Shown here: one piece after another, positions 43,638-52,960 of the stretch
Layout of the letters: each line of letters starts with the position of its first letter
How positions within the stretch are numbered: the first letter of the stretch is position 1
Assembly: GCF_000225705.1 (NCBI RefSeq)
Contig: NZ_JH126467.1
Coordinates: 560,153-624,152 of the forward strand
Direction: 5' to 3'
Source: Collinsella tanakaei YIT 12063
GTDB taxonomy: Bacteria; Actinomycetota; Coriobacteriia; Coriobacteriales; Coriobacteriaceae
Length of the DNA: 64,000 nt
Program-made: the position numbers and the translations under genes
Notes under the pieces: generated by a model
Database searches by the model: none
Told to the model about the DNA's origin: nothing
The model's input: only the letters and a program-made list of their open reading frames with translations

Positions 43638-44505
43638 ACGTTTCCTTTACCTTTCCGTGCACATGTCGAATAACCGCCGCGACATCATCGGCCGAAGCGG
43701 TCCCTTTGTTCACGATAAAGTTAGCGTGAATCGTCGAGACTTCGGCGCCGCCTATAGAAAAACCCTTCAATCCACAGTCCTCGACCATCTTTCCAACACT
43801 CATGTCGGGCGGATTGCGAAACACCGATCCGCACGAGGCGGAACCGATGGGCTGCGTGCGGCGACGGCGCGCAAGCGAGCGCTCCATCTTAGTCCTGATA
43901 TCGGCCTTGTTGCCGGGGGCAAGGCGAAGCGTAGCCTCCAGAACGATCTCGTCGCGCGGCAGCGTGTTGGTGCGATACCCCCACGTGACGTCATCGCGAC
44001 CGTAATGGCGAATGCCCTCGCCCGCCTTATAGGTAAGAACGTCTTGGACCAGGGCGCCTATCCACTCATCGCGCGAGCCCGCGTTCATGGATATCGCGCC
44101 GCCCACGGTACCGGGAATGCCGACGGCAAACTCCAAGCCCGAGAGCTCACGGCTCAACGCCTCGTTAACCAAGCGCGCCAGCATGGCGCCGGCGCCGGCG
44201 GTAATAGTTACGCCGTCATCGGCGAGCACAAAGCGGCTGAACTCGCGTCCCAGCGAAATCACCGCACCCTGGTAGCCGTCATCGGCGACAAGCAGATTGG
44301 AACCCTTGCCGATAATGACCCACGGCACCTGCTCGCGCCCCAGAACCTCCACGGTCCGGCGCAGCGAGTGGTAGCTATGGCAGGTGATGAAGAGGGACGC
44401 CTTGCCGCCGATGCGGTAACTGGTATGGCGAGCAAGGCGCTCGTCCTCTACAACCTCGGTATCGATGAGTCCCGAGAGGGACATGACAGCGTTGAACAGA
44501 CCCAT
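43594..44505 (-). CDS. murB: UDP-N-acetylenolpyruvoylglucosamine reductase
   Basis: MurB reduces the enolpyruvyl intermediate to UDP-N-acetylmuramate with NADPH and FAD. The 303-residue protein shows the FAD-binding segment WVIIGKGSNLLVAD near 62-75, AVGIPGTVGGAISMNAG near 126-142, the catalytic Ser in GSASCGSVFRNP, and a catalytic Glu near the end in VELQPEVKFLG. It follows murC by six bases and overlaps ftsQ by 44. No clear ribosome site is seen, so translation is probably coupled to murC. Confidence 0.95.
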   Translation of the reverse strand: MGLFNAVMSLSGLIDTEVVEDERLARHTSYRIGGKASLFITCHSYHSLRRTVEVLGREQVPWVIIGKGSNLLVADDGYQGAVISLGREFSRFVLADDGVTITAGAGAMLARLVNEALSRELSGLEFAVGIPGTVGGAISMNAGSRDEWIGALVQDVLTYKAGEGIRHYGRDDVTWGYRTNTLPRDEIVLEATLRLAPGNKADIRTKMERSLARRRRTQPIGSASCGSVFRNPPDMSVGKMVEDCGLKGFSIGGAEVSTIHANFIVNKGTASADDVAAVIRHVHGKVKETYGVELQPEVKFLGF

Positions 44506-44511
44506 GGCGAT

Positions 44512-45942
44512 CTAGCGGTCGCCATCGAGCTGCTGCACGTGCTCGAGGTAGTCGGGACCCACGGTGGTGACGTCGCCGGCGCCCATGGTGATCAGCAGGT
44601 CGCCGTCCGAGACGGTCTCATCGATGCACTGCATAAGGTCGGCGCGATCGGCAACGTAGCGCACGTCCATACCGGGATGCAGCTCGCGCACCCTGTCGGC
44701 AAGCATCTTGCTGGTAACGCCCGGAATGGGCATCTCGCCCGCAGGGAACACGTCGATCAAGATGAGCTTGTCGGCGTCCGCGAAAGCGTTGGCGAAATCA
44801 TCGCGCAGCGCCTGCAAGCGCGAGTAGCGATGCGGCTGGAACACAACGGACACGTGCTTGAAAGCAAGCTCCTTTGCCGCGGCAAGGGTCGCCTTGATCT
44901 CGGTGGGATGGTGGCCGTAATCGTCCACCAACGTCACGCCGTTGACATCGCCCACATGGGTGAAGCGGCGGCGCACTCCCTCAAAGCTGGAAAGCGCCCG
45001 GGCGGCAGCGTCCACGTCCAACCCAAGCACGTAGCTCACGGTGAGCGATGCGGTGGCGTTGAGCATGTTGTGATGGCCGGGGTTGTGCTTGATGGAAACC
45101 TCATGGGTGGTGCCGTCGGGCAGCTTCACCGTAAAGGTTGCGCCGATGGCATGCATCGACTCGCCGGGGATGCAGACCACGTCGTTATCGGCATCGACGC
45201 CATAGGTGATCACGCGACGGCCGGTGGAACGGGCAAGCTCGGCCAGGCGCTTCTGGTCGCCGCACGCGATAACGCAACCGTCCTCGCCCACCAAATTCAT
45301 GAACGTGCAGAACGTCTCCTCGATCTCTTCAAGGGACGAGTAATGGTCCATGTGGTCCGCCTCGACGTTGGTAACCACCACCACGTTGGGGTTGAGGTAC
45401 AAAAATGAGCTATCGGACTCGTCCGCCTCGGCGACAAAGAACTCGCCCGAGCCGTTGCGGCCGTTGGTGTCATAGCCCTCGACGATGCCGCCGATAAGGA
45501 AGCTGGGGTCCAGGTCCATACGGTCGAGCATGGTGGCGCACATAGAAGACGTGGTGGTCTTGCCATGCGTACCCGCCACGGCGACAGTGGTGTAGCCCTG
45601 GCCCAGCGCAGAGAGCATCTTGGCGCGAGGCCACACGGGAATACCCAGCTCGCGTGCGCGAACCAGCTCCGGGTTGGTCTCGGGAATAGCGGTCGAAACA
45701 ACAACCACCTCGGGCTTGACCTCATCGATGGTCTTGGCCTCATGGCCAATATGGATATCGACGCCGGCTCGGGTGAGCTGGCGGATGTAGCGGGAGGTCT
45801 TGAGGTCCGAGCCGCTCACCGCGTAGCCGCGCTCATGCAGCACCAGCGCGATGCCGCTCATGCCGGCGCCGCCAATACCAATGAAATGCGCGCTCTTAAA
45901 CGCGGGCGCCTCGGTTGTCTCGGGTACTACGATGTTCGACAT
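44512..45942 (-). CDS. murC: UDP-N-acetylmuramate--L-alanine ligase
   Basis: MurC adds the first residue, usually L-Ala, to UDP-MurNAc. The 476-residue enzyme has the N-terminal Rossmann segment FIGIGGAGMSGIA near 24-36, the ATP loop VAGTHGKTTTSSM near 121-133, the central NVEADHMDHY block and the C-terminal DDYGHHPTEI segment. GAGGAG precedes the ATG at 45942. About 150 bases separate it from murG; that gap carries no gene and no clear terminator. Confidence 0.96.
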   Translation of the reverse strand: MSNIVVPETTEAPAFKSAHFIGIGGAGMSGIALVLHERGYAVSGSDLKTSRYIRQLTRAGVDIHIGHEAKTIDEVKPEVVVVSTAIPETNPELVRARELGIPVWPRAKMLSALGQGYTTVAVAGTHGKTTTSSMCATMLDRMDLDPSFLIGGIVEGYDTNGRNGSGEFFVAEADESDSSFLYLNPNVVVVTNVEADHMDHYSSLEEIEETFCTFMNLVGEDGCVIACGDQKRLAELARSTGRRVITYGVDADNDVVCIPGESMHAIGATFTVKLPDGTTHEVSIKHNPGHHNMLNATASLTVSYVLGLDVDAAARALSSFEGVRRRFTHVGDVNGVTLVDDYGHHPTEIKATLAAAKELAFKHVSVVFQPHRYSRLQALRDDFANAFADADKLILIDVFPAGEMPIPGVTSKMLADRVRELHPGMDVRYVADRADLMQCIDETVSDGDLLITMGAGDVTTVGPDYLEHVQQLDGDR

Positions 45943-46096
45943 GCCTACTCCTCGTAGCGTCGCTTACATGATTAACTTATCTATTGTACTCTCATGCGCG
46001 CCCTTATGCACTCACCGCGCACGCATAGGAAAATACCCCCATCCCGCAGGCGATCGCCCAGGCAAATCAACCAGCAGGATGGGGGCATGCAAGCGG

Positions 46097-47224
46097 TTAA
46101 CGAACCAATGCCTCTATCTGGTCCGCGAGCATCTGCGCCGCGCGGTCTTGCGCCAAATCCTTGGCCGCCCGCCTCATCGCGGAGCGTTTGGACGAGCTCG
46201 CCAGCAGGTCTGCCAGGGTATCCTCAAACGCCTTGCCATCGATATCCGCGTCCGCGAACATCACAGCCGCATGGGCATCTACCAAGAAGCGGGCGTTGGT
46301 GGTTTGGTGGTCCGCCGTGGCGTGGGGATAGGGCACCAGCACGGAGGGCACGGCCAGGGCGGCGATCTCGGCGATGGACGAGGCCCCGGCGCGCGAGAGC
46401 ACCAGGTCCGCCGCCGCCAGCATATCGCCCATATCCTGGATATAGGGCTGGACCGTCCAACGGCTTGCCTCCGCATCCGTCAGGGCCAAAAGGTCGCGCG
46501 TCGCCTCAAAGTCGTCGGCACCGGTCGAGTGCATAACATGCAAGCCGGGGACTGAAAGCAGGCGCTCTTTTAACGCAGCGATGCGCTCGTTGAGGTGATG
46601 GGCACCAAGAGAGCCGCCAAAGACCAGCAGCAAGGTCTCGTCCTCGCCCACCCCCAGCGCAGCGCGGCCGCGAGCGCGATCGCCCTCAAGCACGGAGCGG
46701 CGCACCGGGTTGCCGGTCATAACAATCTTGGTATGGGCGCCGGCATGTTCACGGAAGATCTTCTCAACGCTGGGCTGCGCGATAGCGATAAGAGACGCGG
46801 CATTGGCGGATTGCTTGTTGGCAAGGCCGGGTACGGAGTTTTGCTCGTGCAGCGCCACGGGGATACCCATCTTGGCGGCGGCGCGCATAAGCGGGAGCTC
46901 GATGTAGGCGCCAAAGCCGATGGCCACGTCCGGTTTGAGCGAGGCATCGTCCTTAAACGCACGGACAAGCCTGGATTGCTCGCGGCTTAGATGGTACAGG
47001 GCGGTCGCCAGGGTCCATGGGCGGGCCCGGTCAAAGCCGGTGACGTGTACGGGAAAGAAGTCGAATCCCGCCTGGGGCACCAACTTGCCTTCAAGGCGGC
47101 GCGACTCGCCAAAGAAGCGGACCGCATGTCCGCGCTGCCGCAGCTCCTCCGCAAGCGCAAGTGCGGGATTAACGTGTCCGGCAGTGCCGCCGGCGGCGAT
47201 AGCGACAGAGAGCTTATCGGTCAT
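46097..47224 (-). CDS. murG: Lipid II synthase MurG (GlcNAc transferase)
   Basis: MurG transfers GlcNAc to lipid I to give lipid II at the inner membrane face. The 375-residue protein shows the loops AAGGTAGHVNPALA near 8-21, FGGSLGAHHLN near 190-200, and SRAGASSIAEIAAL near 270-283 (the usual Cys is Ser). The frame is open to 47296, but AGGAGGGG before the ATG at 47224 sets the start. This start lies 11 bases inside ftsW, so the two are coupled. Confidence 0.96.
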   Translation of the reverse strand: MTDKLSVAIAAGGTAGHVNPALALAEELRQRGHAVRFFGESRRLEGKLVPQAGFDFFPVHVTGFDRARPWTLATALYHLSREQSRLVRAFKDDASLKPDVAIGFGAYIELPLMRAAAKMGIPVALHEQNSVPGLANKQSANAASLIAIAQPSVEKIFREHAGAHTKIVMTGNPVRRSVLEGDRARGRAALGVGEDETLLLVFGGSLGAHHLNERIAALKERLLSVPGLHVMHSTGADDFEATRDLLALTDAEASRWTVQPYIQDMGDMLAAADLVLSRAGASSIAEIAALAVPSVLVPYPHATADHQTTNARFLVDAHAAVMFADADIDGKAFEDTLADLLASSSKRSAMRRAAKDLAQDRAAQMLADQIEALVR

Positions 47225-48866
47225 AACGACCCCTCCTGGTTGAATTTGAATATCCGGTACGACCACCATGGTTGTCGCGCCGGCCAGAACCATCATACCT
47301 GTTCACGCGCGGGCCGGAATCGCGCGACCGCAAGCGGTCCGAGGGGTCGCCGTTAAGGTTCACGCGATCATAGCCTCCGGAGATGCCGGTACGACCATAG
47401 CCCGCAGGACCCCGCGAGGATGTGGACGAGGACCTTGCGCCCCGGGTGGAACCCCCCTGACGCGGCGAGCCCGACTGCGAGGAACGCCCGCGCGAAGATT
47501 CGCCTCGCGCGGAGCCGCCGCCCGTAAGCACGCTAAAGCCAGATGAGGTCGCCCGTCCACCGCGGTCGCGATCAACCACGGAGAGGCTCTGGCGACGCAC
47601 GTCATGGATGGTGGTCTGGTTGCTCTCGATCGAGACGCGCAGGATAAGACCGGCCATGATCATCGACGTCAGCACGGAAGATCCGCCGTAGCTAATGAAG
47701 GGAATGGGTTTGCCGGTCATAGGCGTGACGCCCAAGATACCCATGACGTTGACAAAGAACTGGATGCCAAGCATGAGCGAGGAGCCGTAAGCTATGAGCC
47801 TGCCAAACCGATTAGGGCAGCGCGTTCCAATCCTAAAGGCAGAGACCAACAGCGCTATGAAGACCGCAAAGAAGATGACGGTGCCCACCAGGCCGAGCTC
47901 TTCGCCAATGATGGCAAGAATATAGTCGTTATGCGCCTCGGGCAGGTAGTTGTACTTCATGGTCGACCCACCGATGCCGCGGCCGAACAATCCGCCCGAC
48001 GCAAACGCCATGATGGCGAGCGTCGCCTGGTAGCCGTCACCGTATGGGTCCTTCCAGGGGTCGATCGCAACCATCAAGCGGGCGATACGGTAGGGCTGCG
48101 CGACAAGCGCGGCGGTGCCGGCGACCGCGAAAACGCCGAGGATGTAGAAGATATAGCGCCCGGGCAGCCCGGAAAGGACGAGCATAAAGAAGACCGCGAC
48201 GGCGATGATGAGGGTACTGCCCATGTCCGGCTGAACAAACACCAGGGCTAGAGGCAGACCGATGCCCAAGACCAGGCCTTTAATGAACTTCTGGGAATCG
48301 ATTTCTCGGTCGATAAAATAATCCACGGCAAGGCGCGCCGCGATGATGATGGCAACGGGCTTGGCAAACTCAGAGGGCTGGATGGTGGTAAAGCCAAGGT
48401 CGATCCAGCGAACAGCGCCGCCCGACCCCGCACCGATCACCTTAACAAGCACCAGCAGTCCCATGATGATAACCCAAAACGGCTTGGTCCAAAAAAAGCG
48501 ATACGACTCAAGCGAGAAAGCGGGCGCGATGCACATGATAAGAATGAACGCCAAACCGATAGCCATATTGATAAGCTGGCGAACCAGGAAGTACGTCGAG
48601 CTGCCGGTCTCTTGAAGCGCCTCGACCGAAGAGGCCGAATACACCATAAGCAATCCGAATGAGCACAGCGCCGCAAGACAGACGATAAACACCAGGCGGG
48701 GCGCCATGATGCGCGCGGGAACGCCGGCGATCAGGCGCTCGCCCATGCTGGAATGCTCAAACTCGGTAGCGCGTCGGCGGCGAGGGCGCTCGGCCCGACC
48801 GCGAACCCCTTCCCCGGCGCGTGCGTCCATGCGCGCATCCTGGTTGTTTCGCGTATCACGTGCCAC
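47214..48866 (-). CDS. ftsW: Septal peptidoglycan polymerase FtsW with RG-rich C-terminal tail
   Basis: FtsW is the SEDS-family glycosyltransferase that polymerises septal glycan with FtsI. The core has ten membrane helices with AGSGGAVRWIDLGFTTIQPSEFAKP, the EAHNDYILAIIGEELG loop and PFISYGGSS. The protein is 550 residues: an Arg-rich N-terminal region of about 50, and a C-terminal tail of some 130 residues, low-complexity and rich in Arg, Gly and Ser. GAGGAG six bases before a GTG at 48866 marks the start better than the TTG at 48884. It overlaps murG downstream. Confidence 0.94.
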   Translation of the reverse strand: MARDTRNNQDARMDARAGEGVRGRAERPRRRRATEFEHSSMGERLIAGVPARIMAPRLVFIVCLAALCSFGLLMVYSASSVEALQETGSSTYFLVRQLINMAIGLAFILIMCIAPAFSLESYRFFWTKPFWVIIMGLLVLVKVIGAGSGGAVRWIDLGFTTIQPSEFAKPVAIIIAARLAVDYFIDREIDSQKFIKGLVLGIGLPLALVFVQPDMGSTLIIAVAVFFMLVLSGLPGRYIFYILGVFAVAGTAALVAQPYRIARLMVAIDPWKDPYGDGYQATLAIMAFASGGLFGRGIGGSTMKYNYLPEAHNDYILAIIGEELGLVGTVIFFAVFIALLVSAFRIGTRCPNRFGRLIAYGSSLMLGIQFFVNVMGILGVTPMTGKPIPFISYGGSSVLTSMIMAGLILRVSIESNQTTIHDVRRQSLSVVDRDRGGRATSSGFSVLTGGGSARGESSRGRSSQSGSPRQGGSTRGARSSSTSSRGPAGYGRTGISGGYDRVNLNGDPSDRLRSRDSGPRVNRYDGSGRRDNHGGRTGYSNSTRRGRYDR

Positions 48867-48914
48867 TGGCGGCTCCTCGTCCAACTATAATGTTGCGATT
48901 CCTTAAAACCGCCC

Positions 48915-50327
48915 CTAGTCCATTTCAACTTCCGCTGCATGTTCGCGCAGCTCTTGCAGGTACGCCTTAAAGCGGCGTCCGCGCTCCTCAAACCCGGTGA
49001 ACTCGTCAAAAGACGAGCACGCGGGCGATAGCAGCACCACGTCTCCCCTGCCGGCGAGCGAGCGCGCCACGTCAACGGCGTCGCACAGGTCGCTGGCGAC
49101 CGCGATGTCGATGTCGCTGGCGCCCTCGGTCTCCTCCAGCGCGTGCCGGAAGCGCTCACGCGCCTCGCCAAAGCAGACGACGGCGCCCACCTGAGCGGCG
49201 ACCTGCTCAGCGAACTCATCCAGGGGCGTGCCCTTATCATGGCCGCCAAGCAGCAAGATCACGCGGTCTTGCGGAAACGCGGTAAGCGCCTTGAGGACGG
49301 CGTCGGTGTTGGTCGCCTTGGAATCGTTGACGTAGCGGACACCGTCAAGCTCGCCGCACGGCTCGACGCGATGCTCCAGCGGCGCAAACACCTTGAGACC
49401 CTCGCGAACACCGACCGCGGTGGCGCCGCAAGCAAGGGCCGCAGCAGAGGCCGCGAGCGCATTGATCACGTTATGGTGACCAAAGATCTTGAGCTCGCCC
49501 GCACTCACCAGCGACGTCTCATCGTCCGCCAAACGCACCGTAAGGACGCCGTCGCGCACAAAGGCCGCGTCAGCGGTGCCCGGATCCTCAAAGGAGACGC
49601 TCAGCACGCGCCTGCCTGAAACGAAGATCTGGTCGCGGTAGGCGTTGATGCCATCGTCCTCCACATCCACGATCGCAAGATCATCCTTGTCCATGTTCTT
49701 AAAGAGGCTGATCTTGGCGCGGGCGTAGTTATCGTGCGAGCGGTGCCAGGCAAGGTGGTCCGGCGTGATGTTGAGCAGCACGGACACGCGGGGGTGAAGC
49801 TCGCACGTGGTGGCCAGCTGGTAGCTGGAGAGCTCGGCGACCAGCCAGTCCCCCTGCGAGCGCGAATCAACGGCACTGATGGCGGTCATGCCGATGTTGC
49901 CCACGGCAGAGGCCGCCATGCCGCTAGAGCGCAGCAGGTGCTGGGTGAGCGAGGTGGTGGTGGTCTTGCCATTGGTGCCCGTGATGCCGCACCAGCGCTG
50001 GGGAGACAGACGCCAGGTAAACTCGGGCTCGCCCATAATCTGGACGCTCGCCGCGCGAGCAGAACCAAAGAACTCGGAGAACTCCGAGATGCCGGGGCTG
50101 GCTACGCACACGTCATACGATCCCTGAACAAGCTCGGTGCCGTAGACAAACTCAACACCCGACGCCTCGAGCGAGCGGGTTTTCTCCGTAGGCGAAGAGG
50201 AGCCGCCGCCGTACACCGTAATGGAGTCGACGCGATCGCCGCGATGGCGCAGGGCCCAGGAGACGACATCGAGCCCCGTGGTTCCCTGGCCGAGGACCAG
50301 CAGAGAAAATCGATCTGGCAATGACAT
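48915..50327 (-). CDS. murD: UDP-N-acetylmuramoylalanine--D-glutamate ligase
   Basis: MurD adds D-Glu to UDP-MurNAc-L-Ala. The 470-residue enzyme has an N-terminal Rossmann domain (LLVLGQGTTGLDV), the ATP loop GITGTNGKTTTTS near 112-124, NITPDHLAWH in the middle and YVNDSKATNTDAV in the C-terminal half, followed by LLLGGHDKG. The frame is open to 50432, but GGGGAG before the ATG at 50327 sets the start, which leaves ten bases after the mraY stop. Confidence 0.96.
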   Translation of the reverse strand: MSLPDRFSLLVLGQGTTGLDVVSWALRHRGDRVDSITVYGGGSSSPTEKTRSLEASGVEFVYGTELVQGSYDVCVASPGISEFSEFFGSARAASVQIMGEPEFTWRLSPQRWCGITGTNGKTTTTSLTQHLLRSSGMAASAVGNIGMTAISAVDSRSQGDWLVAELSSYQLATTCELHPRVSVLLNITPDHLAWHRSHDNYARAKISLFKNMDKDDLAIVDVEDDGINAYRDQIFVSGRRVLSVSFEDPGTADAAFVRDGVLTVRLADDETSLVSAGELKIFGHHNVINALAASAAALACGATAVGVREGLKVFAPLEHRVEPCGELDGVRYVNDSKATNTDAVLKALTAFPQDRVILLLGGHDKGTPLDEFAEQVAAQVGAVVCFGEARERFRHALEETEGASDIDIAVASDLCDAVDVARSLAGRGDVVLLSPACSSFDEFTGFEERGRRFKAYLQELREHAAEVEMD

Positions 50328-50337
50328 GGGTACTCCC

Positions 50338-51369
50338 CTATGCAAGTTGGAAGAAGAAGGCGAGGCCCAGCGCCCCGCATGCGGCGGCGATGATCCAGAA
50401 GCGGATGACCACCTTGGTCTCCGCCCAGCCAAGCTTCTCGAAATGGTGATGAATGGGCGCCATGAGGAAGACGCGCTTGCCCGTGGCCTTAAAGCTGACG
50501 ACCTGGATGATGACGGAGAGCGCCTCGACGATGAACAAGCCGCCCACTACCAAAGAGATGACCTCCGTGTTGGTGAGCACGGCGACGGCGGCAAAGCCCG
50601 CGCCCAGCGCAAGCGAACCGGTATCGCCCATGAAGATGCTTGCCGGATAGGCATTGAACCACAGAAAGCCAAGGCAACCGCCCGCGCATGCGGCGCAGAA
50701 GATGGCCAGGTTGGGGTCTCCGCGCAAGAAGCAGATGGCGGCCATGACCAACATGGCGATCATAACCGTACCGCCGGCGAGGCCGTCAAGACCGTCGGTG
50801 AGGTTGACGGCGTTGGACATTCCCGCAAGCAGGAGGAACACAAAGACGAGGTAGAGCCAGGGCACCGAGATGGTGGTGCCCGCTACGCTGAACGTGGTGG
50901 TGAGGACGCCCAGATCGATCGCGAACCCGCCAGGGAAGCGAATGACCGGTTCCACACCGCACAGGTTGACGGCGGCGAGGAAGAACGCGACCACGATCAA
51001 CGTGAGACCCACCATCTTGGCTCGCGGCGTCAAGCCAAGCGAGCGGCCCTGTGCCACGGAGGTAACGTCATCGAGCAGGCCCAGCGCACCGGTGGCCAAC
51101 GCGGCGCCGGCAGCCAGCATGATGGAGGGCGCGGGCTGCGCCAGCAGCAGGCAGGACACCACTATGCCCAGCAGGATCACTACGCCGCCCATGGTGGGGG
51201 TGCCCTGCTTTACCAGATGGCGCTTGGGACCGTCGGCGCGAACCTGCTGGCCAATCCCCTCGTTTTTAAGAAGCTTGATCCACAGCGGCATGAGGAGCGC
51301 CGTAACTATAGCAGCGATACCCAGGGCGACAAACGCCTGATACGTTGGGTAAGCGGGGTTGAAGAACAT
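50338..51369 (-). CDS. mraY: Phospho-MurNAc-pentapeptide translocase MraY
   Basis: MraY couples the soluble pentapeptide precursor to undecaprenyl phosphate, forming lipid I. The 343-residue membrane protein has about ten helices, with KQGTPTMGG near 52-60, the conserved loop NAVNLTDGLDGLAGG near 165-178, FNAYPASIFMGDTGSL, and the PIHHHFEKLGW motif near 305. The ATG at 51369 directly follows the murF stop (TAGATG). Confidence 0.97.
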   Translation of the reverse strand: MFFNPAYPTYQAFVALGIAAIVTALLMPLWIKLLKNEGIGQQVRADGPKRHLVKQGTPTMGGVVILLGIVVSCLLLAQPAPSIMLAAGAALATGALGLLDDVTSVAQGRSLGLTPRAKMVGLTLIVVAFFLAAVNLCGVEPVIRFPGGFAIDLGVLTTTFSVAGTTISVPWLYLVFVFLLLAGMSNAVNLTDGLDGLAGGTVMIAMLVMAAICFLRGDPNLAIFCAACAGGCLGFLWFNAYPASIFMGDTGSLALGAGFAAVAVLTNTEVISLVVGGLFIVEALSVIIQVVSFKATGKRVFLMAPIHHHFEKLGWAETKVVIRFWIIAAACGALGLAFFFQLA

Positions 51370-52806
51370 CTAGCACACCTCTTCAACAAAGCGATCGAGG
51401 CCCACAAAGCGCGAGCCCTTAACAAGTACAAGGTCGGTAGGGGCGAGAACATGCGAATAGCGGGCGATGAGCTTGTCGCAATCCGGCACCACCTGGATGC
51501 CGTCCTCGTCCATACCCATAAGACGGGCGGCGGACGCCATCTGTCGAGCGTTCTCATCGCCCACGCAGATCAGCAGCCCGGGCTTTTTGGAAGCGGCGTA
51601 TGCGCCGACCAGCTGGTGCAGGCGGGGAGCCTCATCGCCCAGCTCGCCCATCTCGCCCAGGATCGCCACGCGCGCGCCGCGGCACGGCAGCGTGGAGAGC
51701 AGATCCAGGCCGGCGGCCATGGACTCGGGGCTAGCATTGTAGGAGTCGTCGATGACGCGCGCGCCGTTGGCAGCCAAGCGAACCTCCTGGCGGTGCCCGG
51801 TGATCTGAGCCTCCCGGAACACCTCATCGATGGTGAACTGCGGAATGCCCAGTTCGGACGCTACGGCGGCGGCGTACAGCGCGTTTGGCACAGCCTGCTT
51901 GCCGGTGATACCCAGCTTGGTCTTGAACTGCGCGCCGTTGGCGAACATAAGGTCAAAGACAGGCGAGCCGTTCTGGTCCAGCTCTATGTTGGTGGCACTC
52001 ACGTCATCGTCCGCAGACGTGCCGCACAGCACCACGTCCACGCCAGCCGGCTTGGCGAACGCAGCGGTGATAAACGGCGTGAACTCGTCCTCGCCATTGA
52101 GGATGAGCTTGGAATGATGCCCCTCGAAGTTCACGGACGAGGGAGCCATGCCGCAAACGATCTCCGCCTTGGCGCGCGCGATGTTCTCGCGGCTGCCCAG
52201 CAGGCCGATGTGCGAGCTGCCGATTTTAGTGATGATGCTGTAGGTGGGCTGGGCGCAGCGCGACAAGCGCTCGATTTGGCCCAGCGAGTCCATGCCCATC
52301 TCGAGCACCATGATCTGGGTATTGCGCGGAGCGGCCAGAATGGTGAGGGGCATGCCGATAAGGCTGTTGTAGTTGCCGCGCGTGGCGTGGACGCGGTAGC
52401 GCGTCGCGAGCAGGGCGCACAGCACGTCCTTTGTGGTGGTCTTGCCAATGGAGCCGGTGATACCTACCACGGTGCAGCGCATGCGCGCTCGATAACCCTG
52501 CGCCAGGCGCAGGAGGAACTCGGTGGCGTCGTCCGCGGTGAAGATGGCGCACTCGTGATCGTCCGCCTGCCTTATCAGCTCGCGAGACGGCTCGCGGGTC
52601 AAAACGACGCACGCCGCACCCGCCTCGATCGCCTGGGAAGCGTAGTCGTTGCCATCGACGCGCTCGCCCGGGAAGGCGACAAAGATGGAATCGGTCTCCA
52701 CCTGACGTGAATCGATGACGCAACCCCGGCAGACGCGGTCGGCATTGCCGGTCCATGGCTTAGCACCCGTCACGTTCTCGAGGTACTTTACCGCTATCTC
52801 TATCAT
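51370..52806 (-). CDS. murF: UDP-MurNAc-tripeptide--D-alanyl-D-alanine ligase
   Basis: MurF adds D-Ala-D-Ala to complete the pentapeptide. The 478-residue protein shows DSRQVETDSIFVAFPGERVDGNDY in the N-terminal domain, the ATP loop GITGSIGKTTTKD near 114-126, and DDSYNASPESM near 343 typical of MurF rather than MurE. AAGGG precedes the ATG at 52806. It is separated from ftsI by 154 bases with a stable hairpin, where murE would lie in the common dcw order. Confidence 0.95.
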   Translation of the reverse strand: MIEIAVKYLENVTGAKPWTGNADRVCRGCVIDSRQVETDSIFVAFPGERVDGNDYASQAIEAGAACVVLTREPSRELIRQADDHECAIFTADDATEFLLRLAQGYRARMRCTVVGITGSIGKTTTKDVLCALLATRYRVHATRGNYNSLIGMPLTILAAPRNTQIMVLEMGMDSLGQIERLSRCAQPTYSIITKIGSSHIGLLGSRENIARAKAEIVCGMAPSSVNFEGHHSKLILNGEDEFTPFITAAFAKPAGVDVVLCGTSADDDVSATNIELDQNGSPVFDLMFANGAQFKTKLGITGKQAVPNALYAAAVASELGIPQFTIDEVFREAQITGHRQEVRLAANGARVIDDSYNASPESMAAGLDLLSTLPCRGARVAILGEMGELGDEAPRLHQLVGAYAASKKPGLLICVGDENARQMASAARLMGMDEDGIQVVPDCDKLIARYSHVLAPTDLVLVKGSRFVGLDRFVEEVC

Positions 52807-52903
52807 GCTAGACCCTTCGTTAGCTTATAGACAGCCTGCTATTGTACCGCTCGGTCAAGACGCAATGGTGCAGTCCATGTGAACAGCGCATGACGGCAAC
52901 ATG

Positions 52904-52939
52904 CGCCCGCCCGCACTCGTCCACGCCGGCGGGCGGGCG
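52904..52939 (-). other. Stable GC hairpin in the ftsI-murF gap
   Basis: An 11-bp perfect stem CGCCCGCCCGC/GCGGGCGGGCG (52904-52914 with 52929-52939) stands 22 bases past the ftsI stop. There is no T-run on the leftward strand, so it may be an attenuator, a message-stability element or a weak terminator splitting the dcw cluster. It may also be the scar left where murE is missing. Confidence 0.5.
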
Positions 52940-52960
52940 AAGAGTGCCATAGAACGCTTT

